A stretch of 64,000 nucleotides of DNA from Diaporthe sp. PMI_573 (GCA_021399435.1 JAJTUP010000139.1:45400-109399); one strand, 5' to 3'. Shown: positions 1 through 11,338, counted from the first letter of the stretch. The notes: generated by a model not told the origin, from the letters alone. Numbers and translations: made by a program.

Positions 1-1648
1 ACCGTACCAATTGATGATTCATTCACTGTCACCCGAAAACTGAATTTTTTCGGGTGTGGGGGGGGGGGGTTGGTTCGTCTCTTGCTCCTTCACATCGACC
101 GCCGAGCACCCTACGCAAGAGCACCCTAGGATCATTAATATAGGATCCAATATCCTCAATCTGAAATGTGTTATTAAAGGCCTTATCTGTGTTCTTGATT
201 CCCAGCATCCGCGTCCCCGGCTCTCGGTAGGCGATATCAGCAGGTTTAGCAAATGATCGGGTGCCCCGGGTCCGGGATCCAGGCCTCAATCCACACCCCG
301 GGATCTTGACTACACATAACATATTGGGACATAAAAGAACTTTAATGCACCAGTCTGATATCTCAATCCACTCCATTCAATCACGGCAATCTCCACACCG
401 AACCAGCAAATTAATATACGTATCTTCCTTGCAGCTGGACTGCTTGTTATTCCCGACTAGTATCATCCCGTCGCAAACCGTACCACGATAATGCCCTCCA
501 GCGCTCAGAATATCACACGCTTTGGAAACTTCTACAGGAGCGGGGTCCTGAAGGATTTCTCTAGCGGCGTACAACAATATTCTAGTCACCACCGCGCAAG
601 GCCACCAGCTCACACAATGGCCTCCCTTCAAGGTGAGCACGTGAGCCAAGAACATCAGAAACTATCTTTATCCCGCATCACGCCCAGAAAGCTAACCAGA
701 TCCCCAACGCTACACAGGATTGGATCTCGGCCCTTTCGCATTCTCTGTCTCTCCAGATACAGGATTCGCACCCATTCCGCAGCAACCCCTTGGGCCGTGG
801 AGTATGCACATATGCAGAGGTTCACCCTCGCTCTTGCAATCAGACTGATGTCTGGTGCACTGATTTGAATCAGGATGCGCCTATTATCAGGGGGGCGTCA
901 TGACGAGGGAGGGAGAAATCGGGCGGTTTCGGTTTCCGTTGATGCAGTGCAATTCGGAGCGAGGCGCTAACTCCAGAGGACCGGATTGATACCGCGGCGA
1001 AGGCTGCTGGGTGAGGAGATAAGAAAAGTCTTGCTCGTAATTACCATTCCAAAGTTCATTACCGGCCAGGCTTGGTAGTGCTGGCCACTCCTGATTTTTT
1101 TTTCCCAAAGTATCCATCGTTAAGTCTAGATTTTGATGATAGAATGATATAGTAGGGTTTAATGGCGGCACCGTGAACCTTACACTTCCAGATGGACTGA
1201 ACGAGCTTGTCGCCATCACAGCAAATCCTGCGTCCGTGCTCCCAGCAGCGTTTAAGCCTGGACGAGCTGCAATGCCCTAGCTTACTGCCTGAGAGGCATG
1301 TTGCGAAATGCACGCACGTGACGTAAGCCGGCTAGTCGCTTACAGCACCTATCAAGCGGAGAATCTAAAGGTCGTAAAACCCCGCATCTGCCTGTTCGAC
1401 GGAATCCAGTGTTGAGTCTCTTAACAAGTCCATCTCAAACCGATCCGGGCACGTTCTAGATCGAGCTGCACTTCAACATACTAAGCCATTCATCGTAAGT
1501 GACGGCTTCATCTCACTCTGCCGTATTTCTCCTAAGCAATTTATTGATACAAGGACTCCACTAACAACGCCTCTGTAGCTAACACCCTCGAGACTCTCCT
1601 CCATCCAACGGACAACGCCAAGACGCTCCCATCGCCGTAGAAGCCAAA
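1..1648. other. Left flank with no gene I can support
   Basis: Several open frames exist on both strands (for example 29-376 on minus, 491-868 on plus, 887-1219 on minus), but none shows a recognisable domain and they overlap one another. A G-homopolymer lies at about 59-70. The stretch just before 1649 would be the promoter and 5' leader of the F-box gene. Confidence 0.5.
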
Positions 1649-3412
1649 ATGCATGACATTAGCACAAATCCACGACCAGATCAGCTGGCTCCAGAGTCTC
1701 TTTGCGGAGATGATATCGAATTCATAGCACACGTTATTGGAGAGCAGGCACCGGAGTTGGAGAAAAGAAATGAAATAGCCGCGCACCAGCTTTATGAATC
1801 TCTCCTTCCCGAGCTCAGTAGCCATCATTTCAGTGCGGATGCTCGACGTCTAGTACGAAAGGATTATATCACCAGGCTGCCTGACGAGGTTCTGATCGAG
1901 GTCTTTGAATACCTGAGAGGGGAATTCGACTTGGAGCGGGATAAATATCCCACCTCCGGTATCAATAACATCAAGACCCTTCGTCTGACATGCAGGCGAT
2001 TCTCCGACGCCGGCTCTCATCTGCTCCTACACCATCTAGATGTTGCAATCACCACTCAATCACTCGAACATCTCGAAAGGGTCTCCCAGCACCCTACAAT
2101 TTCTAAGGGTGTAGAAACACTGAAAATTCATGCAGCCTTCTACAATCCTGCTCCCGCAAGCAGCCTACGGGAATTCACTCGTCAATTTGTTGGAACATTG
2201 CACGGGGATCAACACCAGGATTCTCATGAAATATGCCGTCATATGGACCCGTTCAGTCTCATATATCATACCGAGTCTTCCAGTTGGTCCAAGGATCGAT
2301 GCCTGACACTTGCGTCCAATCTTATCAACAAGTTACGAAGCCGCATCGAAATTTTGTCGTCCTGCGACAAGTACCTTGAATCTGAGGTAATGCAACCAGA
2401 TGAGGATCCAAATATGGCCATATTGTGCCAGATTTACAGACAATACAGCCAGCTCTTTAGTGAGCAAAAGGCACTCCTGGAACACGGCACCTTCGTTAAA
2501 CGGGTTACTGAAGCGGTGGCAAGAATGCCAATGGTAACTGGGCTTTCTATCACCGACGAGGACTTCAGGTTATTAGATGTGATGCCCGAAGTTTCTGACC
2601 CGATTTATGCGTCCTTCCGAGAAAGACTCCTTACAACCTCATACTGGGCCCCTGGGGTGCTCTCGCAGCTGTCAAAGCAACCTGTTATGCTTCTCTACCA
2701 TTTGCCACTTGCAATAATCAAAGGAGGCATTCGACTGGCTCGATTACACATTGAACTGGAGCCGAGCAAAGAGCACAAGCTAAGACTCAGCAACGAGGAG
2801 GCTAGAGGTCTGGTTAGCGCAGGCGAACACCTGGAAGTCCTGGACATTAGCTGCCAAATGACCGTGCAAGCTTTTCGGAAAAGGCGATCTTCGAAACAGA
2901 CCAGTCTATGCGAGTTTGCATGTCTGTTCCTGAAAAGCAAAAGGCTGAGGTCTGTAAGTCTTCATTGCCATTCAGAGGCAGGACGACTTAGCGTACGTTA
3001 CAGTGCTGAACCATTGCTTGGGTTCCTTCCTTGGGCCAGCCTAAAGGAAATATCGCTGATTAGTCTTTCCATACATTATTATGAACTCAAGCCGCATATT
3101 GAGAAATTGGTCGGAGGAACCTGCATTTTTCTGGACAGAGTGTACTTGCTAAGCGGTACTTGGGTTGTCCTTCTGGATTTGCTCCGTGGGAAGGCCGACT
3201 GCAATTCAGTTGTGAGTCTGCCGGAAGGCAAGGAGGATCATGAGTCGGGAGATACTTTTTTAGAGTTGACTGAGGACTGGGAAGACTCTGATAATCCTGC
3301 TTCGGCATATGTTAGTGGCCGATCATCTGAGAATCCTTTACGGTCACTTCTAGTCCCAGACAGCACAGGACAAGACAATGCAGACACGGATGAAATGGAC
3401 GAAGCGGAATGA
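1649..3412 (+). CDS. F-box domain protein, 587 aa
   Basis: A single uninterrupted reading frame starts at an ATG preceded by an A-rich context (gccaaaATG) and ends in TGA. Residues about 74-110 carry an F-box: ITRLPDEVLIEVFEYL followed by LRLTCRRFSDAGSHLL. F-box proteins bind Skp1 and present substrates to an SCF ubiquitin ligase. The rest (about 110-560) is leucine-rich and irregular, as in many fungal F-box proteins, with no clear LRR or WD repeat. The C-terminal 40 residues are acidic and serine-rich. The gene looks intact, with no stop or frame break. The substrate cannot be inferred. The F-box call is by motif; the SCF role is family knowledge. Confidence 0.85.
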   Translation: MHDISTNPRPDQLAPESLCGDDIEFIAHVIGEQAPELEKRNEIAAHQLYESLLPELSSHHFSADARRLVRKDYITRLPDEVLIEVFEYLRGEFDLERDKYPTSGINNIKTLRLTCRRFSDAGSHLLLHHLDVAITTQSLEHLERVSQHPTISKGVETLKIHAAFYNPAPASSLREFTRQFVGTLHGDQHQDSHEICRHMDPFSLIYHTESSSWSKDRCLTLASNLINKLRSRIEILSSCDKYLESEVMQPDEDPNMAILCQIYRQYSQLFSEQKALLEHGTFVKRVTEAVARMPMVTGLSITDEDFRLLDVMPEVSDPIYASFRERLLTTSYWAPGVLSQLSKQPVMLLYHLPLAIIKGGIRLARLHIELEPSKEHKLRLSNEEARGLVSAGEHLEVLDISCQMTVQAFRKRRSSKQTSLCEFACLFLKSKRLRSVSLHCHSEAGRLSVRYSAEPLLGFLPWASLKEISLISLSIHYYELKPHIEKLVGGTCIFLDRVYLLSGTWVVLLDLLRGKADCNSVVSLPEGKEDHESGDTFLELTEDWEDSDNPASAYVSGRSSENPLRSLLVPDSTGQDNADTDEMDEAE

Positions 3413-4207
3413 ATGGATGAGGCATAGTAGAGGGAAAATAGAGTCTAGAGCAACTGCTTCTCAACTTCTTCCATCGTGCTCGCGCGCATCGCGATAAGGA
3501 CCCTCTGCGGACTAGCAAAGATTGCAAATCGATCTATGGAAGTGGAGAGTAAGGAGGATTGCGCAATGTTGTTTTTTTTGTGTAGAACATACAAGTCTGG
3601 TCGATAGTGAGTAAACAGAGGAGCACATGTGGATGCAGATATGCGCAGGTGAGAAGGTCTCCTCCCCCAAAATCGAGCGGGCTCAGAACAATTACTAGTG
3701 CCACTTTGCCGTTTTGCTTTTCTTACAATATGTGCAGCACATTGCAAGTTGCTCCAACCATGTGCCTCTTTGGTACACTCATTTGCATTCCAAGGTGCCA
3801 AAACCGCGCTAGTGACACAAAAATGTCGCAGCACACCAAATTTACATGCAAACTGTCATTTGGATTTCCTCTACGAATATTGATCCAGGTCAGCAAGAAC
3901 CGTCAGGACCGGGAAGATTCATTCGAGTAGCAGGAGGAGGGGTTAGGTGGCTTTAAAATCTGTTGTTATGCTCCCTCCAGAGTCCCTTGGTTAGGACTTC
4001 TCTTAAGCCTAGAAAACTCTCTATGTACAATTCTCGAAGACTGATATAAGGACACAATATATTGCTTCTTTGCGTATCTATAGACTCCGGAATTCCTAAA
4101 TTATGAACGTGCTTGACCGCAGCCCGTAGCGACGGGATGCAGAGCAGATACGCTACGGGATGCAGTTCTCATCCATAGCCATTAGTCCAGTCACGACGCC
4201 CTGCTCA
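3413..4207. other. Intergenic, no gene recognised
   Basis: This is the 3' flank of the F-box gene. Short open frames on both strands (3445-3834 minus, 3607-3930 plus) are mutually overlapping and show no motif. Nothing else was seen. Confidence 0.4.
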
Positions 4208-4495
4208 TCAAGTAGATTTCCATCTTCCTGCTCGGGCACCGGTCGGTTCCGGAGCCGACAGGTTGTGAGAGAAGGCTATGAAAGCGGACATTGGAGTATT
4301 GTCGCTAGGCACTTGATATACGTTGGCAATGGTTTCAACCCTCGTCCTATTGATCGTCATATTAAGTAGGTCAAAGGGAACATAGTAGACTGGGACTCCC
4401 GGCTGGATGAAGTCTTCCATGGCGGCGAAAGGGCAAGCGTGCAGCAACTCCTCTGGGAGGTCAACGGGGTCGAACTTCAGTATCCACCGAACCAT
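4208..4495 (-). CDS. Small hypothetical ORF, 95 aa
   Basis: The frame begins with ATG on the minus strand and its composition looks protein-like (start MVRWILKFDPVDLPEELLH, then a proline- and hydrophobic-rich middle containing VYYVPFDLL). I do not recognise a family. It lies on the same strand as, and downstream of, the decayed HET-like gene at 4.9-5.6 kb and could be its remote 3' part or an independent fragment. It has no signal peptide or membrane segment. The call rests on composition and an open frame only. Confidence 0.25.
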   Translation of the reverse strand: MVRWILKFDPVDLPEELLHACPFAAMEDFIQPGVPVYYVPFDLLNMTINRTRVETIANVYQVPSDNTPMSAFIAFSHNLSAPEPTGARAGRWKST

Positions 4496-4894
4496 ACCCA
4501 GGCTCTTTCGTCGGCCGTAGGCGACGAGTAGAGATCCTGTCGCAAAATATCACAGCATGTCGCACCTGTTCTTCACCAGCCAGAACTTCGGCTCCAGACA
4601 CGAGTCCGACCCCTGCACCCGGGGCTTACCGGCGCGATCAACGACGACTTTCGCGGGACCTCACGAACTATCACGAGCACATACCTCCGCTATTGTGGAA
4701 CTCCGTTGCATATATCTATATACGGGCTTCCGAAGCTCACTTTCTGTAGTCAAAAAACCGGTCAACTTGCTCTATTCGATATGCCATGCTCGGAATCGTG
4801 ATAGGAGGACTTTGACGCAAATCACACCGTGTCACGGTACACTCATTGCCACATTGTGGGCCGGGTACGTTACCCCACTTTAAATAATTCGCGG

Positions 4895-5620
4895 TCAGTC
4901 AGCTATGACATTTTTTGCATCTAATTTGACGATGAAGCCCTTTCCATCATGATCTCTTGGTCTGCCCAGATAGCGGGTTAGATGATAGATGCTATCAAGC
5001 TCAAGTTGATCTGTGGCGTCTGGCAGCAGGGACTCGGTCTCCTTCCTCAGGGTGGTATCAGCCTGGTCCAGTTTGTCCAATATTCCTGAGTGTTTGCGGT
5101 CTGTGACACGGAGGGCCTGATTGAGAGTTACGATACTCTTTGTAAATCTCTGTGACCGGCTTAGTCACGCGGCGCTCCACAATCTCCTTCTCTTGCTTCA
5201 ACTGCTGCAGAGGTCCAAGAGTGCCGGCAATCGGGAAATGAGTTTTAGATTCCTCGGCGTCTCTCTTCAAATACTCGCTCCATTTATGCTCAAACACACT
5301 CTTTCTCTGTCAAAATAGAGTTAAATTTACATACACATGAAAGTCCGCCAAATAAGCAGATAGGCTGACACTCACTCGAAGCTGCAAAAAGTGCAGATTG
5401 GCGCGCCATACCGCCTGCGCAAAGGTTGTACCACGCTGGGGAGAAGAGGCCGGCAGGGATCGAGGTGATTTCCTCCAGATATGAGGATAGGGATGTCTTG
5501 TTGCCGATCGCGGCCCAATACCTGTTGTATAACTCCACACTGGACGGCGCAATTAATTCTTGCAGCGTCCAGCCTCTTGTGAACCAGCACGACTCGGCCA
5601 GTGAATCCGCGAACTCCTGC
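4895..5620 (-). pseudogene. Decayed HET-domain-like gene with coiled-coil tail
   Basis: Reading leftwards from about 5617, the minus strand encodes WFTRGWTLQELIAP, then a segment with YNRYWAAIGNKTSL and LEEITSIPAGLF. The first motif and its spacing match the C-terminal half of fungal HET (heterokaryon incompatibility) domains. The N-terminal half with the usual DTCCIDK-type motif is not found upstream, and a stop lies just before the motif, so the gene is 5'-truncated or its upstream exon is lost. Further left, two open pieces (5297-5140 and about 5135-4895) form a charged helical or coiled-coil stretch in two different frames, implying a frameshift near 5135. HET domains trigger cell death in non-self recognition. 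This copy is probably not functional. Whether the coiled-coil part belonged to the same protein is inference. Confidence 0.5.
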
Positions 5621-5639
5621 TATGGTGAGGAGATGTCGA

Positions 5640-7115
5640 AATTGCATTAAGATCTAACCGGCGGATTGTGTACCAATGAACACGGCCACGAGCGGAAGAT
5701 CCTTTATAACAAAGGTTATGAAACAGCCCTAGTGAAGGTCCGGCCTAATTTGAGGCGGTAGGAAAAGGTGGTCTACGGCGCGAAGTCTAATATTTAAAGA
5801 TGTATAACCAAGATGTGAGACTTGGGTTTCTTTCCCATAAGGTTCATTTCAATACAGTATTTCATGGACCTTGGGGTCTGCTCTAGGTCATAGGTGTTTG
5901 GCGTTTACAGGAGGAGAGACCAACGAGACATATGTGTTGGGAATTGCTTTGGCGGCTTTCTTCTGGTGGCCCGTTGCGATTTGGGTGTCAGATCTCACGT
6001 ATAGAGCTGTTGACACAAAGTCTGTGCAGTTAGCAAGGTGGGCGTATGACAAGTAATCTATTTGGTACACTCGGCATATCACAATTCTGATACTCAAACG
6101 ACTAATAGAAGTAGGAGCCAGGGTTTGCACTTTCAGAAAAATTCTTGTACACTATTTGGAATAACTGATCGCCTAAGAGGTGTTATTTATAAATGTAAAT
6201 TTAAAATTCTTACAATAAGCTTTTGAAATTTCGGCTATTTAAGGAGTATGACTATCTTTAATCACCGCCAGCCTTGCCGCTCTAAAATGCATTTCAGCTT
6301 ATTGACTCTAAGCAAGTTTCGAAGTAATACTTTACGGAAGCACTGTTTTTGTCAGATTATCACCCTTTTAGGTATATGGGACGTGTAATTATGGTCCAAT
6401 TGATGGGGTGGCCACTGTGTGTATTGTGATGATGTCTTGTCTTGGTTCTCTAGTGCGACCCCACCCGTTGGGGGGCTGGTTTTGTCATGACGGACATATT
6501 GATGCCTCAGGCACACACCTCTTGGCTACCCGTCAGTTTTACTTGGACCTGCGCTCTACCGTGCATTGTCCCATCAGAAGAACGAGTCCGAACTCTGGCC
6601 AGGAATTTCCCATCATGGAACCAATAGCAGCATCGATCATAATTCCTGTACTGATATCCTCGAGCTTCGCTCATCCTTAGCATTTCGGTCCACAGCACCC
6701 GGCTCGTACAGTACTTCGAAACCGAATGTGTTTTTGGGTACTAATATGAGGGGGAAACAGTGAGGTTACACACAGGCTGGCATGAACCCCGCATTGCCAC
6801 ACCTTGGCGTCCTCCCAAGCGAAGTAATCCACTTCAATACCATTGGATAAATGGCTTACATGGCGCGATACGTTTTCAATGGGCTGGTATTACTGTAGTC
6901 CGCCACTTGAATAATTCAATCTCTATATAAACTCAGCGGCCGCCGTACCGTCAGCGGCCCTCATAGCCTTAACAGCTGTTACTGAAAGGGATTCTATCAT
7001 ATGGTCAGGTCAAGAAAACGAAAAGAATTTTGCTTTTGGACGCTTGATGATCCCTGCTGGCGGGCTCGACATAAAATCAACTGTGACGAAGGAGAGGGTG
7101 GCCTGGCGCGTCAGT
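5640..7115. other. Intergenic, upstream of the bZIP gene
   Basis: No open frame here shows a family signature. An AT-rich patch lies around 6180-6260. The right end would hold the promoter and leader of the bZIP gene at 7116. Confidence 0.4.
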
Positions 7116-7732
7116 ATGTCGATGATCACAGCGCCCTCGAGTAGTGGACGCCAATGGTCGAACTCCACAGGCAAAAATGACCTCGAATCCGCCAACACAA
7201 AGCGCAAGGCTCAGAATCGTGCTGCGTAAGTCCTGCCGCACCCAAATCGTCCGGCACGACCGAATATGTGCTGTCTGCTCTATCCCATGGGACATCAGAT
7301 GAGAATTTTCAGCTGTCTACTCTTGTCCCAGGTACTCTACACATGGTATGCTGACCTTGTCTGCGTTGTTGTAGTCAGCGGGCTTTCAGGGAGCGAAAGG
7401 AGCGACATGTCAAGGACCTCGAGGCGAAGGTCGCCTCCCTGGAGTCGGCACAGCATGAAATGGCCTCTGAGAACGAGAAGTTAAAGTTTGATCTCCAGAA
7501 GATAATTATGGAGAAGGAGATGCTTGAGGCAACCACCTGCATCAATTGCGGGTACTCGCCCAGCCACGTCGACGCGCCGGTGACGACTGACCCACTGCAG
7601 TACACTCCGACCGGCTTCTATACCCAAGTCGAGTCCCAATGTTCAGACGAAACCTCGAGTCACCGCATCGACACCAGCGACACCAGCGAAGGGCTCTTCA
7701 TGGCCAGCACGACGTGGGACTACTTCGTTTAG
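7116..7732 (+). CDS. Yap/AP-1-like bZIP transcription factor, 155 aa, one intron
   Basis: Exon 1 is 7116-7225 and exon 2 is 7375-7732. The 149-nt intron (7226-7374) has GTAAG at its start, TAG at its end and a CTGAC branch site 27 nt before the end. The splice restores an alanine codon in the middle of the basic region, giving KRKAQNRAA joined to QRAFRERKERH, followed by a leucine-zipper heptad (LEAKVASLE..., then NEKLKFDL). This NxxAQxxFR basic region is diagnostic of the fungal Yap/Pap1 bZIP class, which binds TTAC/GTAA half-sites in stress and secondary-metabolite regulation. After the zipper come a Cys pair (INCGY) and a serine-rich tail. The start was chosen as the ATG before SMITAPSSSGRQW; an in-frame ATG at 7044 would add 24 residues. 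Which regulon it serves cannot be told. It is short compared with Yap1 (over 400 aa) and closer in size to RsmA- or Yap3-like factors. Confidence 0.85.
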
Positions 7733-8392
7733 GCACAGCCTCTACGGGAGGGGGGTTTGGTCGATATCTGTTAAATGGGCTTTCGTAGTATGTATGTACA
7801 AAGTGTATCGCGTAAACGATGGGTTCAATTGCGGCATATTGCATTCTGATGATCTAACTAGCTATCATAGTAAAGGGGGAGCTTCGTGCGACAGACATGT
7901 AGTCCCCGTCCTCTAAATTATGCAGCAGTCGTGTGCTGTACAATAAACCAAATAAGCCACCAAGTAGATTGGCACGTGGATTGACTAGCCCGTCGCTCGA
8001 GAAGTCGCTTGGGCGATCGACTGATTAGTCGATTAAAGTGCTTGCTGCGACGATTTCCTCCTGCATTTCCTTGCCGCCATCGCCGTCGCCGACGTCGTCG
8101 GCGGTTAGGTGATGCTGCGGAGTGTTGTATTTCTTTGTCCATGTTCCTCTCTGATGTGATTATGAGAATGTAAGATGTTTGTTGTCCAAGCGGGCAGTTC
8201 ATCCCTTTGCCACCAATAACAACGAAGAACAGGTCGACAGGTAAACACGCAAAAAACACGCCTGTCACGGTAAGTGTCCCTGCGTAATATTAAGTGAATG
8301 GAGGGCTGTGATTAGCTGCAGCTTTGCTTAGTCAACAAAGGCTTTAGGTCATCCAACAAGATATTTGGGATAATATTTCGAAGAGATGAAGC
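7733..8392. other. Intergenic; imperfect CGTCG-type repeat tract
   Basis: This is the 3' flank of the bZIP gene. A short cgccatcgccgtcgccgac tract at about 8080-8100 creates an Arg-rich shadow frame on the minus strand. Nothing else was seen. Confidence 0.35.
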
Positions 8393-8823
8393 TTGGTTGT
8401 AGCCAGTTGTCAGTTTCGTACGGTCTGGTGGTTCTTCGATGACGCGACTCCACACTTTGACGGCAACGCTTATTCGTTCGGTTTAACATATCGTCCAAGG
8501 GATCTTACCATTTACAGTGTTCACATTACACCACAGGAGCCTCGCGACAAAATACCAGGGTACAGAATTGTCGAGATCGAGATATATTCGATGGTAGCAA
8601 AGGTTCCTATCATGAGGCTATTTGTGCACACCGAAATATCAGAGACCTCGCGCGAGAGTATCGTGACAATATTGTTACTCAGGCTAGCTCACGGGCAGCG
8701 CAGTTGCGTGTCCCTAGTGTCTCACCCGCTCCGAGTCCTGAGCAAATGATGCTCGCTTTCATACCGGATAACATATTTAGAAGACATTGCCGAGGCTTAA
8801 GGTTGTTGATAAATGTGTGCTGA
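8393..8823 (+). pseudogene. Fragment of a DUF7924-like fungal protein, one frameshift
   Basis: Frame 2 encodes PHFDGNAYSFGLTYRPRDL, LTIYSVHIT and a YRIVEIEIYSM segment. From about 8590 the sequence continues in another frame with HRNIRDLAREYRDNIV and ends at TGA 8821-8823 after a Pro/Ser-rich stretch. The order (FDxNxYxF..L.IY, then a YRN.RDLA helix) matches the conserved fungal domain I know as DUF7924, whose function is unknown. The N-terminal half of such proteins is missing and the two blocks are in different frames, so this is a broken remnant. The family assignment is from memory of the motif pattern. Confidence 0.5.
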
Positions 8824-9790
8824 GGTGGTAGTGGTTGAGGTACGCAATAAAACATAAAATATGAGGTATGAGGAGTTAAGTGTGTGGAGACTGAAGTCTC
8901 CAGACCCGTCTCTTTATACCTCTCTTCTCTCGGTAAGTTGGCTGGCCATTTCTTCTGGAGGCCTCTCGTAGCATCGGCACTCAAAATGAAGCCTGTCTCA
9001 GCCGGCTTGTCCTGGGCTGTATGTGTAGGCTCCTGGCACGGCTTTCTGGATGTGGCTAAGCACCTCCAATGCCTTAATCCATCACTCTCAGCCTATTCAT
9101 ATCCGGGCTTGGCCAAGGGGCTCGCGTGAATCTGCCTGTCGGTTAGTCACGGGATATCAAATCGTTAGATGCTAAAAATTCTGACCGGCCTCTAGATCTG
9201 CCTTATGCTTGGTGGCAATGCCGGCCAGCGTGAAGTCGATAAAGAGGGAACGCGGCTGTGTAATGGACCCAGTCCAAGGATCGCGCTACTGCGGGACCAA
9301 GGGGCCTCAGGAAAATATATACCGAGCTGCAAGGGTTTGTTCTGCGGGAGAGAGGGGCGGGCTGTGGTGAACGTAGACTTTCCGTGTGAACCTGCGGACT
9401 GCACATCACCTGCCATGCCGGGCACTTTGTTATGATTCGCCTCCTTAGTCGTATGATGCATGTGGAGCGTCTAGGTACGATGTGATAAGACGGAGCCGCG
9501 ATGTGGTCGCTGTGCAGGGCTTCGACGCCTGGAAAAAATAGCAGTTCACACATTGTGATCCGCAAACCTCCTGGAGCTCTCGCATGCCTGCAGCTTCCGG
9601 GGGTAGGATCTTGCAGTTGTGCTTTCGTTCCAGAATCTTTGACTGGCATGGATTACAGTGCCGCTCTGCTTCCTCGTCAGCCCGCCTCGTCCGATCAGGG
9701 CTGCGAGCCTGAGCCTGGTGCAAGGACATCATAAGAGACTTCCTGTCTTGGTGGGAATGCGGCCAATCACTTCGCTCGATTACCTGACCT
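8824..9790. other. Intergenic, no gene recognised
   Basis: Overlapping open frames around 9192-9734 on both strands have no recognisable motif and low-quality composition. Nothing I can support. Confidence 0.35.
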
Positions 9791-9854
9791 GGTGGACTAT
9801 TGGTCTGGACTGCAGTTTGGACTAATAGTCCAGTTTTTGGTCTGGACTATTAGG
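9791..9854. repeat. Cluster of direct and inverted GGACTATT copies
   Basis: The core GGACTATT, or its complement AATAGTCC, occurs four times in 64 bp. They include a near-palindrome (GGACTA, one base, TAGTCC) at about 9819-9831. Clusters like this are typical of the subterminal repeats of hAT-type transposons, where transposase binds. No matching second end or target duplication was located, so it may be a solo end or a MITE relic. Confidence 0.4.
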
Positions 9855-9922
9855 AGCGCTGACTCAACGTGAAGTCGTGTATTTCCAAGTAGGTTACTCG
9901 CAAACAAATTCGTTTCTATCAG

Positions 9923-10531
9923 CTAACCCAATGTGATCAGCAGTATGAAGATTAGTACAATGCCTGGCCATAGAAACCTCTCACGCCGGCCATCAGGAGC
10001 CAGATCGCCACGCTCGCCGCGGCTGCGTAAATCCACGACTCTGTTCTGGTCCACTCTGATAGGTTGGAAAGATTCACCCAATGGCGTAGTAAGTTCGGAA
10101 AGCCATTCGTCGTGATCCAAAAGCACCACCCCCATCAACCTTGAAAAGCAATCCAACCAGTAGACATTGCCGCTCCAAAGCTCATCAGTAATCCGTCTGG
10201 TGACGTCTTCGAGGCCCTCGTAATATGTTCCATTGCGCAATGTCTTTGGGAGGTAAGGATCCATAGCATCGATATGTCTGCTGACTTCCCCGAATCTCTT
10301 GTGGATGTAGCTGTCGGGCAGGTGGAGGTTCTTCGTCTCTCGGTTGTGTTGTATGAGACGGCCATAGTGCGCTTTTGTTTCTTCAAGCCAGTTATGAATG
10401 GCCTCGACAGTGCGTACCCACTGAAGAAGCTGGGCCGATTCTTCATGGTTTTGCCAGAACGACGACCCCAAGGACTCGTGCAGTCTGTCTCGGAGAAACT
10501 GAATAGATTCTCGGTCCCCACGATGCTCCAT
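9923..10531 (-). CDS. Small predicted tail-anchored protein, 202 aa
   Basis: The frame starts at ATG (MEHRGDRESIQFLRDRL) and ends with a hydrophobic C-terminus (WPGIVLIFILLITLG). That is one membrane segment reaching the last residue, as in tail-anchored or peripheral membrane proteins. The body is helical and charged, with several Trp residues. The open frame continues 24 nt upstream, where a tcag lies directly before the ATG, so an extra 5' exon is possible. I do not recognise a family. Nothing in the neighbourhood suggests a role. Confidence 0.5.
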   Translation of the reverse strand: MEHRGDRESIQFLRDRLHESLGSSFWQNHEESAQLLQWVRTVEAIHNWLEETKAHYGRLIQHNRETKNLHLPDSYIHKRFGEVSRHIDAMDPYLPKTLRNGTYYEGLEDVTRRITDELWSGNVYWLDCFSRLMGVVLLDHDEWLSELTTPLGESFQPIRVDQNRVVDLRSRGERGDLAPDGRRERFLWPGIVLIFILLITLG

Positions 10532-10555
10532 ACTGATGGATTTGGTGAGTTGCAA

Positions 10556-11007
10556 AGGTCAATGGCTTGGTTTGGTAAGAGGTTAAGCAAGTTAATTCAG
10601 GCAGGTAGAAGAGCATCTTTGCCATCTCATAGCGAGACTGATAAAATCAGGGGATCAGGCCTTTTTATAATCCGAATGACATTCAACCACTGGGAGAGCG
10701 ACCCCACTTAGCTCGCTGCTTTAGCGACCCTGGCCCCGTATTCACGTCACGTGAACACTTCACCCCTCTATACGAGAGCCGAGCACCCACTACACCCGTG
10801 TGGGTGTATCTGACTTCAATATCGTAGGGTGATGATGAACCATGAGAGCAGGTTAATGTTCGGGATACGTTCAATACCATCAACACAGCGATAAGGGTTT
10901 CTGACAATCTCTTCAAGAGTGAATACTCGGATCATGTGCCAGGGTTGCATGATCGATCTAGGTCTACAGATTCCTTAATCATCCCGCCGCATGAATCAAT
11001 TCCTAGA
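10556..11007. other. Intergenic, no gene recognised
   Basis: This is a possible divergent promoter region of the 9923-10531 gene. A short open frame on minus at 10683-10916 has no motif. Confidence 0.3.
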
Positions 11008-11103
11008 TCACGGTTTTTTGATTCCATCGCCACCGCAGTCACCACAATCAAACCCGCCCTTTTTTCCGCTGCCTTGACAGTTCGAACATTTTTGATCCGA
11101 CAT
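11008..11103 (-). CDS. 31-aa peptide with two CxxCxGxG motifs
   Basis: From an ATG at 11103 the minus strand encodes a 31-residue peptide whose centre holds CSNCQGSG and CGDCGGDG, separated by KKGGFD, before a basic IKKP end and TGA. Paired CxxCxGxG motifs are the zinc-binding signature of the DnaJ cysteine-rich domain and of small zinc-ribbon proteins. Two motifs could bind one zinc ion. The frame is open for a further 45 codons upstream, but that part has no ATG-linked similarity. It could be an independent micro-protein or the last exon of a larger gene. The motif is seen; function is unknown. Confidence 0.45.
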   Translation of the reverse strand: MSDQKCSNCQGSGKKGGFDCGDCGGDGIKKP

Positions 11104-11338
11104 CGGAAGTGCTCTCGAGGGGCACAATTGTGAGGATGCGTGTGCTATACCACGAGTCAGTGACAATCTCACCCCATTCTTGGGATTACGCACGTTACTC
11201 AATCGAGCAATGCACGACCTGTAATATAAACGCACCATTGACAGCCAGGCAGCTAAGACACTTCGTAGGCAGCGTAGGCAACACAGGCAACCACAGAGAT
11301 CAGTTTGAACTAATCAGCAGGGAAACCTAGAATTATGT

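Noticed and set aside
9203..9649. 148-aa minus-strand frame
   Set aside because: No motif, overlapping frames on both strands, and composition typical of a chance ORF.
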